Notes: generated by a model not told the origin, from the sequence alone. A stretch of 64,000 bases of DNA from JBBQXY01 sp038209195 (GCA_038209195.1 JBBQXY010000007.1:9617-73616), one strand, 5' to 3'. Shown: positions 1 through 8,564, counted from the first letter of the stretch. Translations and numbers: made by a program.

Positions 1-198
1 GGTACACACAATGGTGCCACGTCGTTGGGCTTAGCAACGGGTGTCATCGCTCCTGGTATGCTCGCCGACTTCATCGCCGTTGACATGCATCATCCAGCTA
101 TGGCTGGTTGGACAGCAGAGGATTTCCTCGATGTGCTCTTCTTTGGCGCATCCTCCGCGGTGATTGCGCAGACCTGGGTACAGGGAAAAAAAGTCTGA
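1..198 (+). CDS. Amidohydrolase, C-terminal end (formimidoylglutamate deiminase-like), partial
   Basis: An open frame runs from the window edge to a TGA at 196-198 and gives 65 residues. It reads as the C-terminal strand-rich part of a metal-dependent amidohydrolase: a G-A-T-S-L-G-L segment, then P-G-x-x-A-D-F-I-A-V-D followed by H-P-A-M-A-G, and finally V-W/T-W-V-x-G-K-K-V. The A-D-hydrophobic-D-hydrophobic-H-P pattern followed by a short A-G is typical of formimidoylglutamate deiminase (HutF) and close guanine/cytosine deaminase relatives. The metal-binding residues lie upstream outside the window, so substrate cannot be assigned. The next gene starts 130 bp downstream and belongs to an acetoin operon, so a functional link is not evident. 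Family is fairly certain; HutF identity is a guess. Confidence 0.7.
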   Translation, partial: GTHNGATSLGLATGVIAPGMLADFIAVDMHHPAMAGWTAEDFLDVLFFGASSAVIAQTWVQGKKV

Positions 199-327
199 AG
201 CCCATTGATTATGCCGATTTTTTCGAGTACACTTATGTAAGCATTGCAAGCATCGTAGGCGTTAATTTGTAGCTTCGCTCTTCTATTGCCAGGTAAGGTC
301 GCCTGGTAAGGACCAAGGGAGGAACAA

Positions 328-1293
328 ATGCAGCTTGATAAAAGCACCCTTTTACGCTTATACGAGACAATGGTGACTATTCGCGTCTTTGAAACACGAG
401 TCAAAGAGGAGTTCGCCAAAGGACGCATTCCCGGATTTGTCCATTTGTATGCTGGAGAAGAGGCCATAGCAACTGGTATTATGGCCCATCTAAAAGATGA
501 TGATACGATTACCAGTACTCACCGGGGACATGGGCACTGTATTGCCAAGGGTTGCGCTGTAGATGGTATGATGGCCGAGATATTTGGCAAAGCCGATGGG
601 TTATGTAAGGGTAAGGGCGGTAGCATGCATATTGCAGATGTCAGTAAAGGCATGCTTGGCGCAAACGGCATTGTTGGTGGTGGGCCTCCACTGGCGTGTG
701 GCGCAGCACTCACCGCGAAAGTGCTTGGCACCGGTAACGTCTGTGTCTGTTTCTTCGGCGATGGAGCCGCTCAAGAAGGCACATTTCATGAATCCCTCAA
801 TCTTGCTTCTATCTGGAAACTCCCCGTCGTTTTTGTGGCTGAGAACAACGGCTTTGCCGAATCTACTCCTGCCTCCTATCATTGTGCCATAGAAAACATC
901 GGAGATCGTGCGGCTAGCTATGGTATACCTGGTGCTTCTGTTGATGGCATGGATGTGTTTTCCGTCTATGAGGCTGGTCAGGAGGCGATCAACCGCGCTC
1001 GACGTGGGCAGGGACCAAGTCTGCTCGAATGCAAAACGTACCGCTACAACGGTCACTTTGAAGGTGATCAGCAATTGTACAAAACAGATGCGCTACAGCA
1101 AAGCATGCTGGAGCGCGACCCCATCACAAGCTTCCGCTCGTTGACTACACAACAAGGTTTACTGACCAGTGAAGAGCTAGATGCCATCGACGCACGTGTG
1201 AAGGAGAATATCGAACATGCTGCCGCCTTCGCTGATCAAAGCCCCTATCCTGCATTGACTGAAGTTGATACTGATGTATACGTAGTTGCTTAG
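328..1293 (+). CDS. acoA: Acetoin dehydrogenase E1 component, alpha subunit (TPP-dependent)
   Basis: This 321-residue protein is the thiamine-diphosphate-binding alpha subunit of a two-chain E1. It is expected to cleave acetoin (or decarboxylate a 2-oxo acid) and pass the acyl unit to the lipoyl domain of the E2 encoded downstream. The TPP motif is visible: GDG at residues 144-146 and the closing N-N pair at 173-174. H-R-G-H-G at 65-69 is the usual active-site loop of this family, and the length matches AcoA. The start follows a strong GGGAGG Shine-Dalgarno. It is the first gene of acoA-acoB-acoC-acoX on the same strand. AcoX and an E2 fused to a hydrolase favour acetoin over pyruvate or branched-chain substrates. 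No AcoR regulator and no E3 gene are nearby. Confidence 0.9.
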   Translation: MQLDKSTLLRLYETMVTIRVFETRVKEEFAKGRIPGFVHLYAGEEAIATGIMAHLKDDDTITSTHRGHGHCIAKGCAVDGMMAEIFGKADGLCKGKGGSMHIADVSKGMLGANGIVGGGPPLACGAALTAKVLGTGNVCVCFFGDGAAQEGTFHESLNLASIWKLPVVFVAENNGFAESTPASYHCAIENIGDRAASYGIPGASVDGMDVFSVYEAGQEAINRARRGQGPSLLECKTYRYNGHFEGDQQLYKTDALQQSMLERDPITSFRSLTTQQGLLTSEELDAIDARVKENIEHAAAFADQSPYPALTEVDTDVYVVA

Positions 1294-1322
1294 ACAAGAG
1301 AACGTACAAAGGGGAACGACTC

Positions 1323-2354
1323 ATGGCTGTACAAATGCAGACAAAAACCGTCACTGTCGCGGAGGCGATCAACGAAGCAATTCGCCTGGAAATGCGCCGT
1401 AATCCGCGTGTCATTTTGATGGGCGAGGATGTTGCGGGCGGAGCAACCTTAGAACACCTGGAAGAAGATGAAGCCTGGGGAGGAGTGCTTGGCGTCACTA
1501 AAGGACTGGTGCAAGAATTTGGACGTGAGCGCGTCAGGGATACGCCCCTTTCAGAAGCAGGGTATATCGGTGCTGCCGTAGGAGCCGCAGCGACCGGTCT
1601 AGTGCCTATTGCCGAGCTGATGTTTTGTAGCTTTATCGGTAGTTGCATGGACTCTATGCTCAATCAGGCCTCTAAGATACGCTATATGTTCGGCGGGAAA
1701 GCGACCATTCCTGTCGTCATTCGCACTATCATTGGCGGCGGTTTTCGTGCTGCCGCGCAACACTCGATGGTTCTCTATCCCATGTTTGCGCATATTCCCG
1801 GACTCAAGGTGGTCGCACCCTCAAATCCTGCTGATGCGAAGGGCCTGTTAACCGCCGCACTTCGTGACGGAAACCCTGTCATTGTGTGCGAACATCTGGC
1901 GATGTATCAACTCAAGGGAGAGATGCCTGAAGGTGAATACCTGGTGCCGCTCGGTCAAGCTGCTATTACACGATCAGGGAAAGATGTGACAATTGTTGGT
2001 GCCAGCATGACCGCACGACATGCCCTTGTCGCTGCCGAAGAGCTGGCTAAAGAGGGTATCGACGCTGAAGTTGTGGATTTACGCACCATTTCTCCTTTGG
2101 ATGAAACCACTATTCTGCGATCAGTGGCGAAAACGGGACGTTTAGTAATCGCGGATGAGGCCAATCCTGTCTGCGGCCTTGCAACGCATATCGCGGGTAT
2201 TGTTGCCAGCAAGGGCTTTAGCTCATTGCGTGCCCCTGTCGGGCTTGTCACACCGCCCCACTCTCCCGTACCGTTTAGCCCTGTGCTCGAAGATGCCTAC
2301 CTTCCTAGCCCTGAGAAAATCGTCGCAGCCGCACGCGCGGTTTGTGCCCATTAG
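1323..2354 (+). CDS. acoB: Acetoin dehydrogenase E1 component, beta subunit
   Basis: The 343-residue product is the beta subunit partner of the E1 alpha protein 29 bp upstream. The N-terminal transketolase-like pyrimidine-binding domain (about residues 8-185) holds G-E-D-V near 34-37 and the S-E-A-G segment with Glu78, the residue that activates the TPP aminopyrimidine in this family. The C-terminal transketolase domain (about 200-330) contributes to the dimer and to E2 binding. An AAGGGG ribosome site precedes the ATG. The close spacing implies co-translation with acoA as an alpha2beta2 enzyme. Unlike the other junctions of the operon, the gap to acoC is about 95 bp and holds a long hairpin. 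Confidence 0.9.
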   Translation: MAVQMQTKTVTVAEAINEAIRLEMRRNPRVILMGEDVAGGATLEHLEEDEAWGGVLGVTKGLVQEFGRERVRDTPLSEAGYIGAAVGAAATGLVPIAELMFCSFIGSCMDSMLNQASKIRYMFGGKATIPVVIRTIIGGGFRAAAQHSMVLYPMFAHIPGLKVVAPSNPADAKGLLTAALRDGNPVIVCEHLAMYQLKGEMPEGEYLVPLGQAAITRSGKDVTIVGASMTARHALVAAEELAKEGIDAEVVDLRTISPLDETTILRSVAKTGRLVIADEANPVCGLATHIAGIVASKGFSSLRAPVGLVTPPHSPVPFSPVLEDAYLPSPEKIVAAARAVCAH

Positions 2355-2364
2355 GGCAACAATA

Positions 2365-2420
2365 ATTACCTATCCACAGCATGAAGAAAATATATCCTCT
2401 TCGTGCTGCGGCTGGGTAAT
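2365..2420 (+). promoter_or_regulatory. Long intercistronic hairpin between acoB and acoC
   Basis: Two 23-nt arms (2365-2387 and 2398-2420) around a 10-nt A/T-rich loop are complementary at all but two positions, with two of the pairs being G-U. The outer six pairs (ATTACC/GGTAAT) and the inner eleven (CAGCAYGAAGA type) are uninterrupted. A moderately T-rich run (CTTTAGTTTT) follows. It could be a leaky terminator or an RNA processing/stability element that sets the E1:E2 ratio. The structure is seen directly; the role is inference. Confidence 0.55.
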
Positions 2421-2449
2421 CTTTAGTTTTCCATAGAAAGGCGGTCACA

Positions 2450-3523
2450 ATGCAGCGAGATGTGACTATGCCCAAGCTCGGTATGACCATGACCTATGGT
2501 GTCCTCGTGCGCTGGCTAAAGCAAAACGGTGAAATTGTCGCTGCTGGGGAATCTATTTGTGAGGTGGAGACGGATAAGCTCAATGGCGAAATTGAAGCTG
2601 ATGCGAGCGGGATGCTAACCGTTCTGGCCGAGGAAGGCGATGAGTTCGCGGTCGGTGCCATACTGGGGCAGATTGCCGTTATCGAGGGCAGTGAATTACC
2701 AATAACAGCGAAAAAGGACACGCTGAATGATGATAGCGCTCAACAAAAGATTTCCACCAATGGCATCAGTCTAACCGTACAACGTAGCGGAACAGGTCAT
2801 CCGCTTGTGCTTATTCATGGCCTTGCCAGTAGCATGGGCTTGTGGGCAAGCCTGGACGAGAGTCAATTAAAGGGTAGAGAAATCATTAGCTATGATTTAC
2901 GTGGTCATGGTGCTTCTGAGCGAGCGACAGGAGCCCATACGTTGGCGAAACATGTTGCGGATCTTAAAGGCTTACTAGCGGCACTTTCTATCCAGCGGGC
3001 TACCTTTGCTGGTCACTCGCTTGGTGGAATGATCGCTATGGAGCTAGCCGCCAGTAATCCTGAAATGGTAGCTGGCCTCGCGTTACTTGATACAACCGCC
3101 ATGTTTCCACAAGCCACGCGTGATCTCTTGTTTGAGTTAGCCAGTAGTGCTAGCTTCAATGGTATGTCTGCTATTACCGATAAATTCATGCAACTCAGCT
3201 TCTCGCCACACTTCATGGCGACCAATCCTAAGATAACCGCGACAATTCGCAAAGGCATGCTGGCGAGTGACGCCGCGAGTATTGCTGCCGCCTCGCGCAT
3301 GGTTGCCAAAATTGATCTTAGACAACGCCTCTCTGCCATTCAATGCCCGACGCTGGTCATCGTTGGGGAACAGGACCAACTGACACCTCCCGCGTTAGCC
3401 GAAGAATTGGCTGCTGCGATTAAAGGAGCACAATTGCATGTTATTCCTGAAAGTGGACATGCCTCACCGGTGGAGCAGCCACTAGCCGTGACTCCACTAC
3501 TGGCACAACTGACACAGGCTTGA
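2450..3523 (+). CDS. acoC: Lipoyl domain-alpha/beta hydrolase fusion, acetoin dehydrogenase E2-like
   Basis: This 357-residue protein carries an N-terminal biotinyl/lipoyl domain (residues 1-80) with the acceptor Lys43 in E-T-D-K, joined to an alpha/beta-hydrolase fold domain (about 100-355). The nucleophile is Ser190 in G-H-S-L-G-G, with Asp309 (G-E-Q-D) and His337 (S-G-H-A) completing a likely triad. No classical catalytic acyltransferase domain or peripheral-subunit-binding domain is visible. This lipoyl-plus-hydrolase layout is the one known for the AcoC component of acetoin dehydrogenases, where the hydrolase-fold domain replaces the CAT domain as acetyl acceptor/transferase. The ATG follows AAAGGCGG. 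It lies in the aco operon and is followed by acoX after 19 bp. Confidence 0.85.
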   Translation: MQRDVTMPKLGMTMTYGVLVRWLKQNGEIVAAGESICEVETDKLNGEIEADASGMLTVLAEEGDEFAVGAILGQIAVIEGSELPITAKKDTLNDDSAQQKISTNGISLTVQRSGTGHPLVLIHGLASSMGLWASLDESQLKGREIISYDLRGHGASERATGAHTLAKHVADLKGLLAALSIQRATFAGHSLGGMIAMELAASNPEMVAGLALLDTTAMFPQATRDLLFELASSASFNGMSAITDKFMQLSFSPHFMATNPKITATIRKGMLASDAASIAAASRMVAKIDLRQRLSAIQCPTLVIVGEQDQLTPPALAEELAAAIKGAQLHVIPESGHASPVEQPLAVTPLLAQLTQA

Positions 3524-3542
3524 ATATGAAGAGATCAACTCA

Positions 3543-4526
3543 ATGGTAACGGTTGGTATTATTGCGAATCCTTCCAGCGGTAAGGACATTCGGCGTATCG
3601 TGGCTCAAGGTTGGGTTGTTTCTAACCAGGAAAAGATTGCCATTGTGCGCCGTCTCTTACGGGGGTTAGAGGCCGCTGGCATTGATCATGTGCTTTTCAT
3701 GCCTGAGTCGCTTGGTATCGGCTATGGCGCGCTGGAAGCATTGGGTGAAACAAGCATCAGGGCAGAAAATGTAGCAATGAATGTAACCGCTCGCCAGGAA
3801 GATTCCACACGAGCGGCTGCATTAATGGTCGAGCAGGGGGCAACATGTATCATCACGCTGGGGGGCGATGGCACCAATCGCGCTATATTCAAGGGTTGTG
3901 GCAGTCGTGTTCCCCTCTTGCCCATCTCTACTGGCACCAATAACGTCTTTCCTGAATTTCAAGAGGGTACAACCGCAGGTCTTGCGGCTGGCATTGTAGC
4001 AAGCGGCAAGGTACCTCGCGATGTCGCATGCTGGCATTCAAAGGTTCTGGTACTCTATAGGAAAGGTATACCCATTGACCTGGCCCTCGTTGATCTGGCA
4101 ATCTCTACCGATAACGTCATTGGTGCGCGTGCCATCTGGGATGTAGACAGACTGGCGGAGCTATTTTTGACGCGTGCGCAACCCTGGAGTATTGGCCTCT
4201 CAGCGATTGGCGGCATGGTACATCATCTGGATGCACGTGGCCCAACTGGTTTACACCTTATCTTTGGCAAAGCTGGAAAAACCATTCGTGCCGCCATTGG
4301 CCCTGGCTTATTTGCCTCGGTCACTATACAGTCTGACCAGGAGCTTGCCATAGGGGAGCGTGTTTCGTTACACTTTGATCGTCGTGTTACGCTAGCCTTT
4401 GATGGCGAACGTGACATGACAGTGGGGCCAGCAGATGAGCTCGAAGTCGAACTTCATGGCGATGGACCCTGGGTAGTAGATACGCATAAATGTTTAGCGC
4501 ATCTGACAACGCTTGACGCTAAATAG
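3543..4526 (+). CDS. acoX: AcoX-like protein, ATP-NAD kinase superfamily
   Basis: The 327-residue product resembles AcoX, a conserved member of acetoin operons whose biochemical role is not established. The sequence shows the NAD-kinase/diacylglycerol-kinase signature GGDGT at residues 107-111 followed by P-I-S-T-G-T-N-N, the ATP-binding and catalytic loop of the fold. An N-terminal N-P-S-S-G segment and a D-V-A-C motif also fit. The gene starts 19 bp after acoC and is the last gene of the operon; the next gene begins 190 bp downstream and belongs to another function. Its position immediately after acoC supports the AcoX name rather than a general NAD kinase or sphingosine kinase-like protein. 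Confidence 0.85.
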   Translation: MVTVGIIANPSSGKDIRRIVAQGWVVSNQEKIAIVRRLLRGLEAAGIDHVLFMPESLGIGYGALEALGETSIRAENVAMNVTARQEDSTRAAALMVEQGATCIITLGGDGTNRAIFKGCGSRVPLLPISTGTNNVFPEFQEGTTAGLAAGIVASGKVPRDVACWHSKVLVLYRKGIPIDLALVDLAISTDNVIGARAIWDVDRLAELFLTRAQPWSIGLSAIGGMVHHLDARGPTGLHLIFGKAGKTIRAAIGPGLFASVTIQSDQELAIGERVSLHFDRRVTLAFDGERDMTVGPADELEVELHGDGPWVVDTHKCLAHLTTLDAK

Positions 4527-4715
4527 GACATTTGACATAATTCCTGCATCGTCATCAGTGCTTTCCAAAAAAGCAGCCAGAATATTGTCTTCCTCTTCCC
4601 TATTCACCACTTTCCTGCTAAAATAGTTGTTGCCACAGGTAATCCTGAGCATTGGCTGGTTCGTGAGGGGAGAGTGAGCATCTAGAACACACTATATTTT
4701 TTTCAAGGGAAACGT

Positions 4716-6413
4716 ATGCATCTGTTGAAACGGTTACAACATAAAAGTCTTTCTGAACGCACTATGTTCGCGATTGTAGCGATTGGTGGGCTGATTCGTC
4801 TTATACTCATCTATTTTAACTGGCCGATCACCAACAGTGATGAGGGAAATATGGGATTGGTCGCGCTCCATATAGCGTACCACGGTGAACACCCAACATT
4901 CTTCTATGGCCTCCCCTATATGGGGCCTCTGGAAGGTTACGTGGCGGCAGCGCTCTTCCATCTCTTTGGCGCATCACTCTTCACGCTCCGCCTCGCGCTC
5001 TTACCTTTCTATATTGGCTTTCTCCTCAGCATGTTCTACTTGATCCGCTATCTCTATAGTGAGAAGTTTGCTTTGGCGACGGTAGCTCTGCTCAGTCTGG
5101 GTTCGGCAGATGTCATCTTTCTGCAAATGAAGGCTGTGGGTGAATATCCCGAAATGTTTCTGTTCTCAGCTCTTATCTCTCTGCTGGCGGTCTCACTCGC
5201 GCTCTCCTCACATCGCCAGCAAGGGGAAAAATGGCAACGTATCTTTGTTTATGGTTTACTAGGTCTGATTATAGGACTTGCGCTCTGGGTCGATTTCTTG
5301 ATCGGGCCATTTGTGGCAATGGCCGGTCTGCTGCTCTTTCTGTTCTGCCGTCGCGAATTGTGGCACTGGCAGGGTATCAGTCTTCTAGTTGGCTTTATCG
5401 TGGGCACATTTCCCCTGATCTATTACAATCTGACTGCCCCCATCGATCAGAACTCTTTGAATATTTTATTGGATATCCATCATGGTGGTGCAGATCTCAT
5501 GTTGATGCTGCATTATACCAGGCTCTACGAGCTAGCTGGCGCAATAATGATTGCTCTACCGGCCGCAACGGGTGCAAGTTCTCACTGTGTCGTCAGTGCG
5601 TTCCCGCCCTTTGGGCCGCTGAAAAGTGCAAACTTGCCCTGTCTAGTGTTCCAAGGTGCGTGGGGCTTTGGCTATCTTCTTCTATGGGCCATTGCAGTCG
5701 GCTGTGCTGTGTATGGTATTTGGCACTATCGCCGTCAACTGCGCTCTGGTTTCGTGCAAGACGCTCCCGATGCTCCTTTCGAGGAGAGGCAGGAGGTTAT
5801 TCGTCAATGTGGGCGTCTTGTCTTGTTAGTGAGTGCAGGTATTACACTTCTACTCTATGCTATTTCGCCATCAGCCGCTGTGTATTCCGATACTTCTTTC
5901 CGCTATCTCGCCTGTCTTCTGCTCACCATTCCGGCACTCGTATGGATTGCGTGGCGGGGTTTGAGTACGCAGCGACTCTCTCCGAAGTGGTATTCGACGA
6001 TAACTTTTCTCTTGAAAATAGGGTTGTTACTGCTGGTAGCAATGACATTCGTGGTCGGCACCGTGCGCACATTCATGGATGTCCCCTCGGCTCAAGCCAC
6101 CTATCAGAGGGAACAAGCTCTCATTCACAACCTCCTCAAAGTTGGCGCGACCCGCATCTATTCAGAGTATTGGACCTGTAACAGGCTAACCTTTGATAGC
6201 CAGGAGAAGATCATTTGTTGTGTGGTGGATGATCAATTGCGACCCGGTTTTGACCGCTATCTCCCCTATCGCTCCATCGTCCACTCATCCCCTCATCAAG
6301 GCTATGCCTTCCCGACTGGTTCGCCACAGATTCAGGCCATAGAGCATAAATTTACTCCTGCTCAGTACAATACGTATCAGTTTGACGGATATGTTGTATT
6401 CGTGTTGAGATAA
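4716..6413 (+). CDS. Polytopic membrane glycosyltransferase (PMT/ArnT-like)
   Basis: The 565-residue protein is an integral membrane protein with roughly ten hydrophobic helices. The first periplasmic loop contains N-S-D-E-G with Asp42-Glu43. This is the usual acidic motif of GT39/GT83-type enzymes that move sugars from polyprenyl-phosphate donors. A tyrosine/proline-rich G-L-P-Y-M-G-P-L-E loop follows, and the C-terminal 130 residues are soluble and extracytoplasmic. An AAGGGA ribosome site precedes the ATG. The gene stands alone in its strand group, so acceptor and donor are unknown. It may glycosylate cell-surface proteins or lipids. A large frame on the same strand inside it (5231-6181) is only a shadow. 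Confidence 0.7.
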   Translation: MHLLKRLQHKSLSERTMFAIVAIGGLIRLILIYFNWPITNSDEGNMGLVALHIAYHGEHPTFFYGLPYMGPLEGYVAAALFHLFGASLFTLRLALLPFYIGFLLSMFYLIRYLYSEKFALATVALLSLGSADVIFLQMKAVGEYPEMFLFSALISLLAVSLALSSHRQQGEKWQRIFVYGLLGLIIGLALWVDFLIGPFVAMAGLLLFLFCRRELWHWQGISLLVGFIVGTFPLIYYNLTAPIDQNSLNILLDIHHGGADLMLMLHYTRLYELAGAIMIALPAATGASSHCVVSAFPPFGPLKSANLPCLVFQGAWGFGYLLLWAIAVGCAVYGIWHYRRQLRSGFVQDAPDAPFEERQEVIRQCGRLVLLVSAGITLLLYAISPSAAVYSDTSFRYLACLLLTIPALVWIAWRGLSTQRLSPKWYSTITFLLKIGLLLLVAMTFVVGTVRTFMDVPSAQATYQREQALIHNLLKVGATRIYSEYWTCNRLTFDSQEKIICCVVDDQLRPGFDRYLPYRSIVHSSPHQGYAFPTGSPQIQAIEHKFTPAQYNTYQFDGYVVFVLR

Positions 6414-6580
6414 GTTAGAAGAAGATTATTCCTTTTGCCCACCACGATTAGAGGAAAGGGTTCAGCACCTGTTTGCCAAACTCAGTCCGGAACCTTCTTC
6501 CCTAACCGCAGCAGTTCAATTGTTAGAGGCACTTGTAACAGAAACGGGAATCTTGCTTAAGCAATAAAGCCTTGGGTACG

Positions 6581-6985
6581 TTAATCTCGTACCAGCGCAA
6601 CCACCGGAATTTGGCGGGTTGTTTTCGTCTCGTACTCGGCAAAGCCGGGGTTGAGCTTTGCTTGTTGCGCGTAGAGTCGATCTCGTTCCTCACCACTTAA
6701 GACGGTCGCCTTGACATTAACGGTCTCAGTTCCCACCTCGACAGAGGCATTCGGGTGAGCCACCAGATTATGGTACCAATCAGGATTGGTCGGTGCGCCA
6801 GCTTTGGAAGCAAATATGATCATCCGATTATTGTCAGGCATGTACATCAGAGGTGATGTGCGATGTTGGCCGCTTTTAGCTCCCGTTGTTGTAAGTAGTA
6901 GCATTGGTGCGCCCTCGAATGGCCCGCCAACCTTGCCACCGTTCGTGCGAAATTCCTCGATAATCTTGCTATTCCAGTCACTCAT
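6581..6985 (-). CDS. DDN-like deazaflavin (F420)-dependent reductase family protein
   Basis: The 134-residue protein has the split-barrel features of the Ddn/F420-dependent quinone/nitroreductase family: L-L-L-T-T-T-G-A-K-S-G at about residues 29-39, then R-T-S-P-L-M-Y, a P-D/N region, W-Y-H-N-L-V-A-H-P at about 70-78 and an N-V-K-A strand. The T-G-A-K/R-S-G and W-Y-x-N-L motifs contact the deazaflavin in characterised members. The gene is divergent from nothing obvious and lies downstream of the HicB-like gene on the same strand, 131 bp away. A paralogue sits at 27495-27908. Substrate cannot be predicted. Confidence 0.85.
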   Translation of the reverse strand: MSDWNSKIIEEFRTNGGKVGGPFEGAPMLLLTTTGAKSGQHRTSPLMYMPDNNRMIIFASKAGAPTNPDWYHNLVAHPNASVEVGTETVNVKATVLSGEERDRLYAQQAKLNPGFAEYETKTTRQIPVVALVRD

Positions 6986-7116
6986 GTTTGTCTTTTTTCT
7001 TTCTGTTGTCGTTACCGATTACGTCGGCATTTAATGTGTGTTTAGAGTTTTGTACTCTTCGACTCCATAATAGCACCTGTGTCTTATACCGTCAATTGAG
7101 GATGGAGGTTAGGCCA

Positions 7117-7356
7117 TTAGACTAATTTCCCGACTTCGAACGTCATCCCATCGACTTTAGGTAAAGGTGTGTGGTCAGCAATATTAAGGAGTATCCAGCC
7201 TTCCAGAACCTCACGCAATTCCGTGCGGCATTCCTGTTCAGTCGGTTTGTTTGCCCAGACGCCCTTGAAGCCAGGAATCCGACCAAAATAGGTTCCATCT
7301 TCAATGTGCGTATACGAAGCGTATTGCATCGCTTTGTCGATATACTCATTGAACAT
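7117..7356 (-). CDS. HicB-like antitoxin family protein, no adjacent HicA
   Basis: The 79-residue protein matches the HicB partial RNase-H-like fold. It has an N-terminal A-S-Y-T-H-I-E-D-G-T-Y-F-G-R-I-P-G-F strand pair, then G-V-W-A-N, an E-C-R-T-E-L-R-E-V-L-E-G-W helix and a hydrophobic end. Antitoxins of this type bind HicA and often have a C-terminal DNA-binding extension, which is missing here. I searched the 190 bp upstream and 130 bp downstream for a HicA (50-80 residues with a G-S-H-x-x-x/H-x-x-P-type core) and found none. It is therefore an orphan HicB-like protein, which is common for the short subgroup carrying the G-V-W-A-N motif. Confidence 0.75.
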   Translation of the reverse strand: MFNEYIDKAMQYASYTHIEDGTYFGRIPGFKGVWANKPTEQECRTELREVLEGWILLNIADHTPLPKVDGMTFEVGKLV

Positions 7357-7546
7357 GATCTTGTCTTTTCATTCTCAATAAGAAAACCATCACGTCAGCT
7401 ATCAGGTCAAGTATAGCATGCATCCTGTTTGTGTTGCAGAAAATTCTTCTCTCCAGTTGTCTGGGAACTTGCCAGCTTGACAGCGCAGAAGGCCGCGTGC
7501 TACGTTTAATAAAAATTGCAACTTCACTGGAGAGGAAATATAGCTC

Positions 7547-8533
7547 ATGCAGAAGAAAGATACAGCCCTTTCGGTTTCGCAACAACCTCTGCCACGACTG
7601 ACTCGTGATCGGGTCGGGTTGGTTGTGTCTGGCACAGATACCTTGGCAGTAATCTCTACCATCGTAGCGGCAGAGGCCGCGGGTGTGCAACAGGTCTGGA
7701 TGACGCAGACTGTATCAGCACCCGATACGCTCTCTATTTTTGTCGCCGCGGCTGTGCAGACCAGCACTGTGCGTATGGGCACAGCCATTGTACCCACTTA
7801 TCCGCGCCATCCCCTAACCATGGCCCAGCAGGCTCTGACTCTCGGTGACCTTGCTCCCCAGCGGCTGCGCCTGGGCATTGGACCAAGCCATCGCCCCACT
7901 ATCGAGGGCTTCTATGGCATTCCCATGACCGCCCCATTGGAGCATCTACGCGAGTATATGACCGTGCTACGTGCAGCTCTTTGGGAGGGAAAAGTCGATT
8001 ACCAGGGACATTTCTTCACGGTCAAGGCGACCTTGCCGCGCACGTCACAAACGCCCATTCTCATCTCGGCCTTGCGCACAGGGGCATTCCACCTGGCAGG
8101 AGAAATTGCCGACGGCGCGATCTCCTGGGTGTGTCCTGTTTCCTACCTGCTCGAAAAGGCATTGCCAGCCTTGCGTGAGGGGGCCGCAAAAAGTGATCGC
8201 CCGGTGCCTCCTCTGGTGGCCCATATTCCGGTCGCATTCACCCAGGATCGACAGGCAGCACTGGCGGCGGCACGTAGCCAACTCAATCGATACGGGCGGC
8301 TCCCTTTCTACGCCGGGATGTTCGCCGACGCGGGCTTTCCTGTTGCCCCCGATGGGACAATGACTGACGCTCTGCTCGATAATCTGGTCGTTTCTGGCGA
8401 CGAAACCGCCATCGCAGCACGCTTGAACGAACTCCTGGATGCGGGTCTGGATGAATTGCTCGTTATGGCTGTGCCAGTTGTGGATTTACAGAGCGAGCAA
8501 GCGCGACTAGGGCGACTGATTGGGCAACTCTAA
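7547..8533 (+). CDS. LLM-class flavin-dependent oxidoreductase (F420-type)
   Basis: The 328-residue protein has the luciferase-like monooxygenase TIM barrel: an early strand R-V-G-L-V-V-S-G-T, G-V-Q-Q-V-W-M-T-Q at about 47-55, then V-R-M-G-T-A-I-V-P-T-Y-P-R-H-P, followed by the helix M-A-Q-Q-A-L-T-L and R-L-R-L-G-I-G-P-S-H. The I-V-P-T-Y-x-R-H-P pattern is typical of the F420-dependent branch rather than of bacterial luciferases. Late features include P-I-L-I-S-A-L-R and D-G-A-I-S-W-V-C-P. Substrate is unknown. The neighbouring DDN-like protein suggests that the host makes F420. The start lies after GGAGAGG with a somewhat long spacing. The convergent tricorn gene ends 31 bp downstream. Confidence 0.85.
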   Translation: MQKKDTALSVSQQPLPRLTRDRVGLVVSGTDTLAVISTIVAAEAAGVQQVWMTQTVSAPDTLSIFVAAAVQTSTVRMGTAIVPTYPRHPLTMAQQALTLGDLAPQRLRLGIGPSHRPTIEGFYGIPMTAPLEHLREYMTVLRAALWEGKVDYQGHFFTVKATLPRTSQTPILISALRTGAFHLAGEIADGAISWVCPVSYLLEKALPALREGAAKSDRPVPPLVAHIPVAFTQDRQAALAAARSQLNRYGRLPFYAGMFADAGFPVAPDGTMTDALLDNLVVSGDETAIAARLNELLDAGLDELLVMAVPVVDLQSEQARLGRLIGQL

Positions 8534-8564
8534 ATTTCGCGCTGCCTTGACATGAGGAGTTTGT

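Noticed and set aside
199..327. Sigma-54 promoter upstream of acoA, as in other acetoin operons.
   Set aside because: No TGGCAC-N5-TTGC element is present in this gap.
5231..6181. A 316-codon frame on the plus strand inside the membrane glycosyltransferase gene.
   Set aside because: It is rich in Cys, Ser and Arg with no domain. The overlapping frame shows a clean membrane protein with a ribosome site, so this is a shadow.
6409..6567. Open frame of about 52 codons between the glycosyltransferase and the DDN-like gene, encoding a plausible helical peptide.
   Set aside because: It has no ATG or GTG start and no ribosome site, and the length is within chance. It could be the tail of a decayed gene but there is no homology I can recognise.
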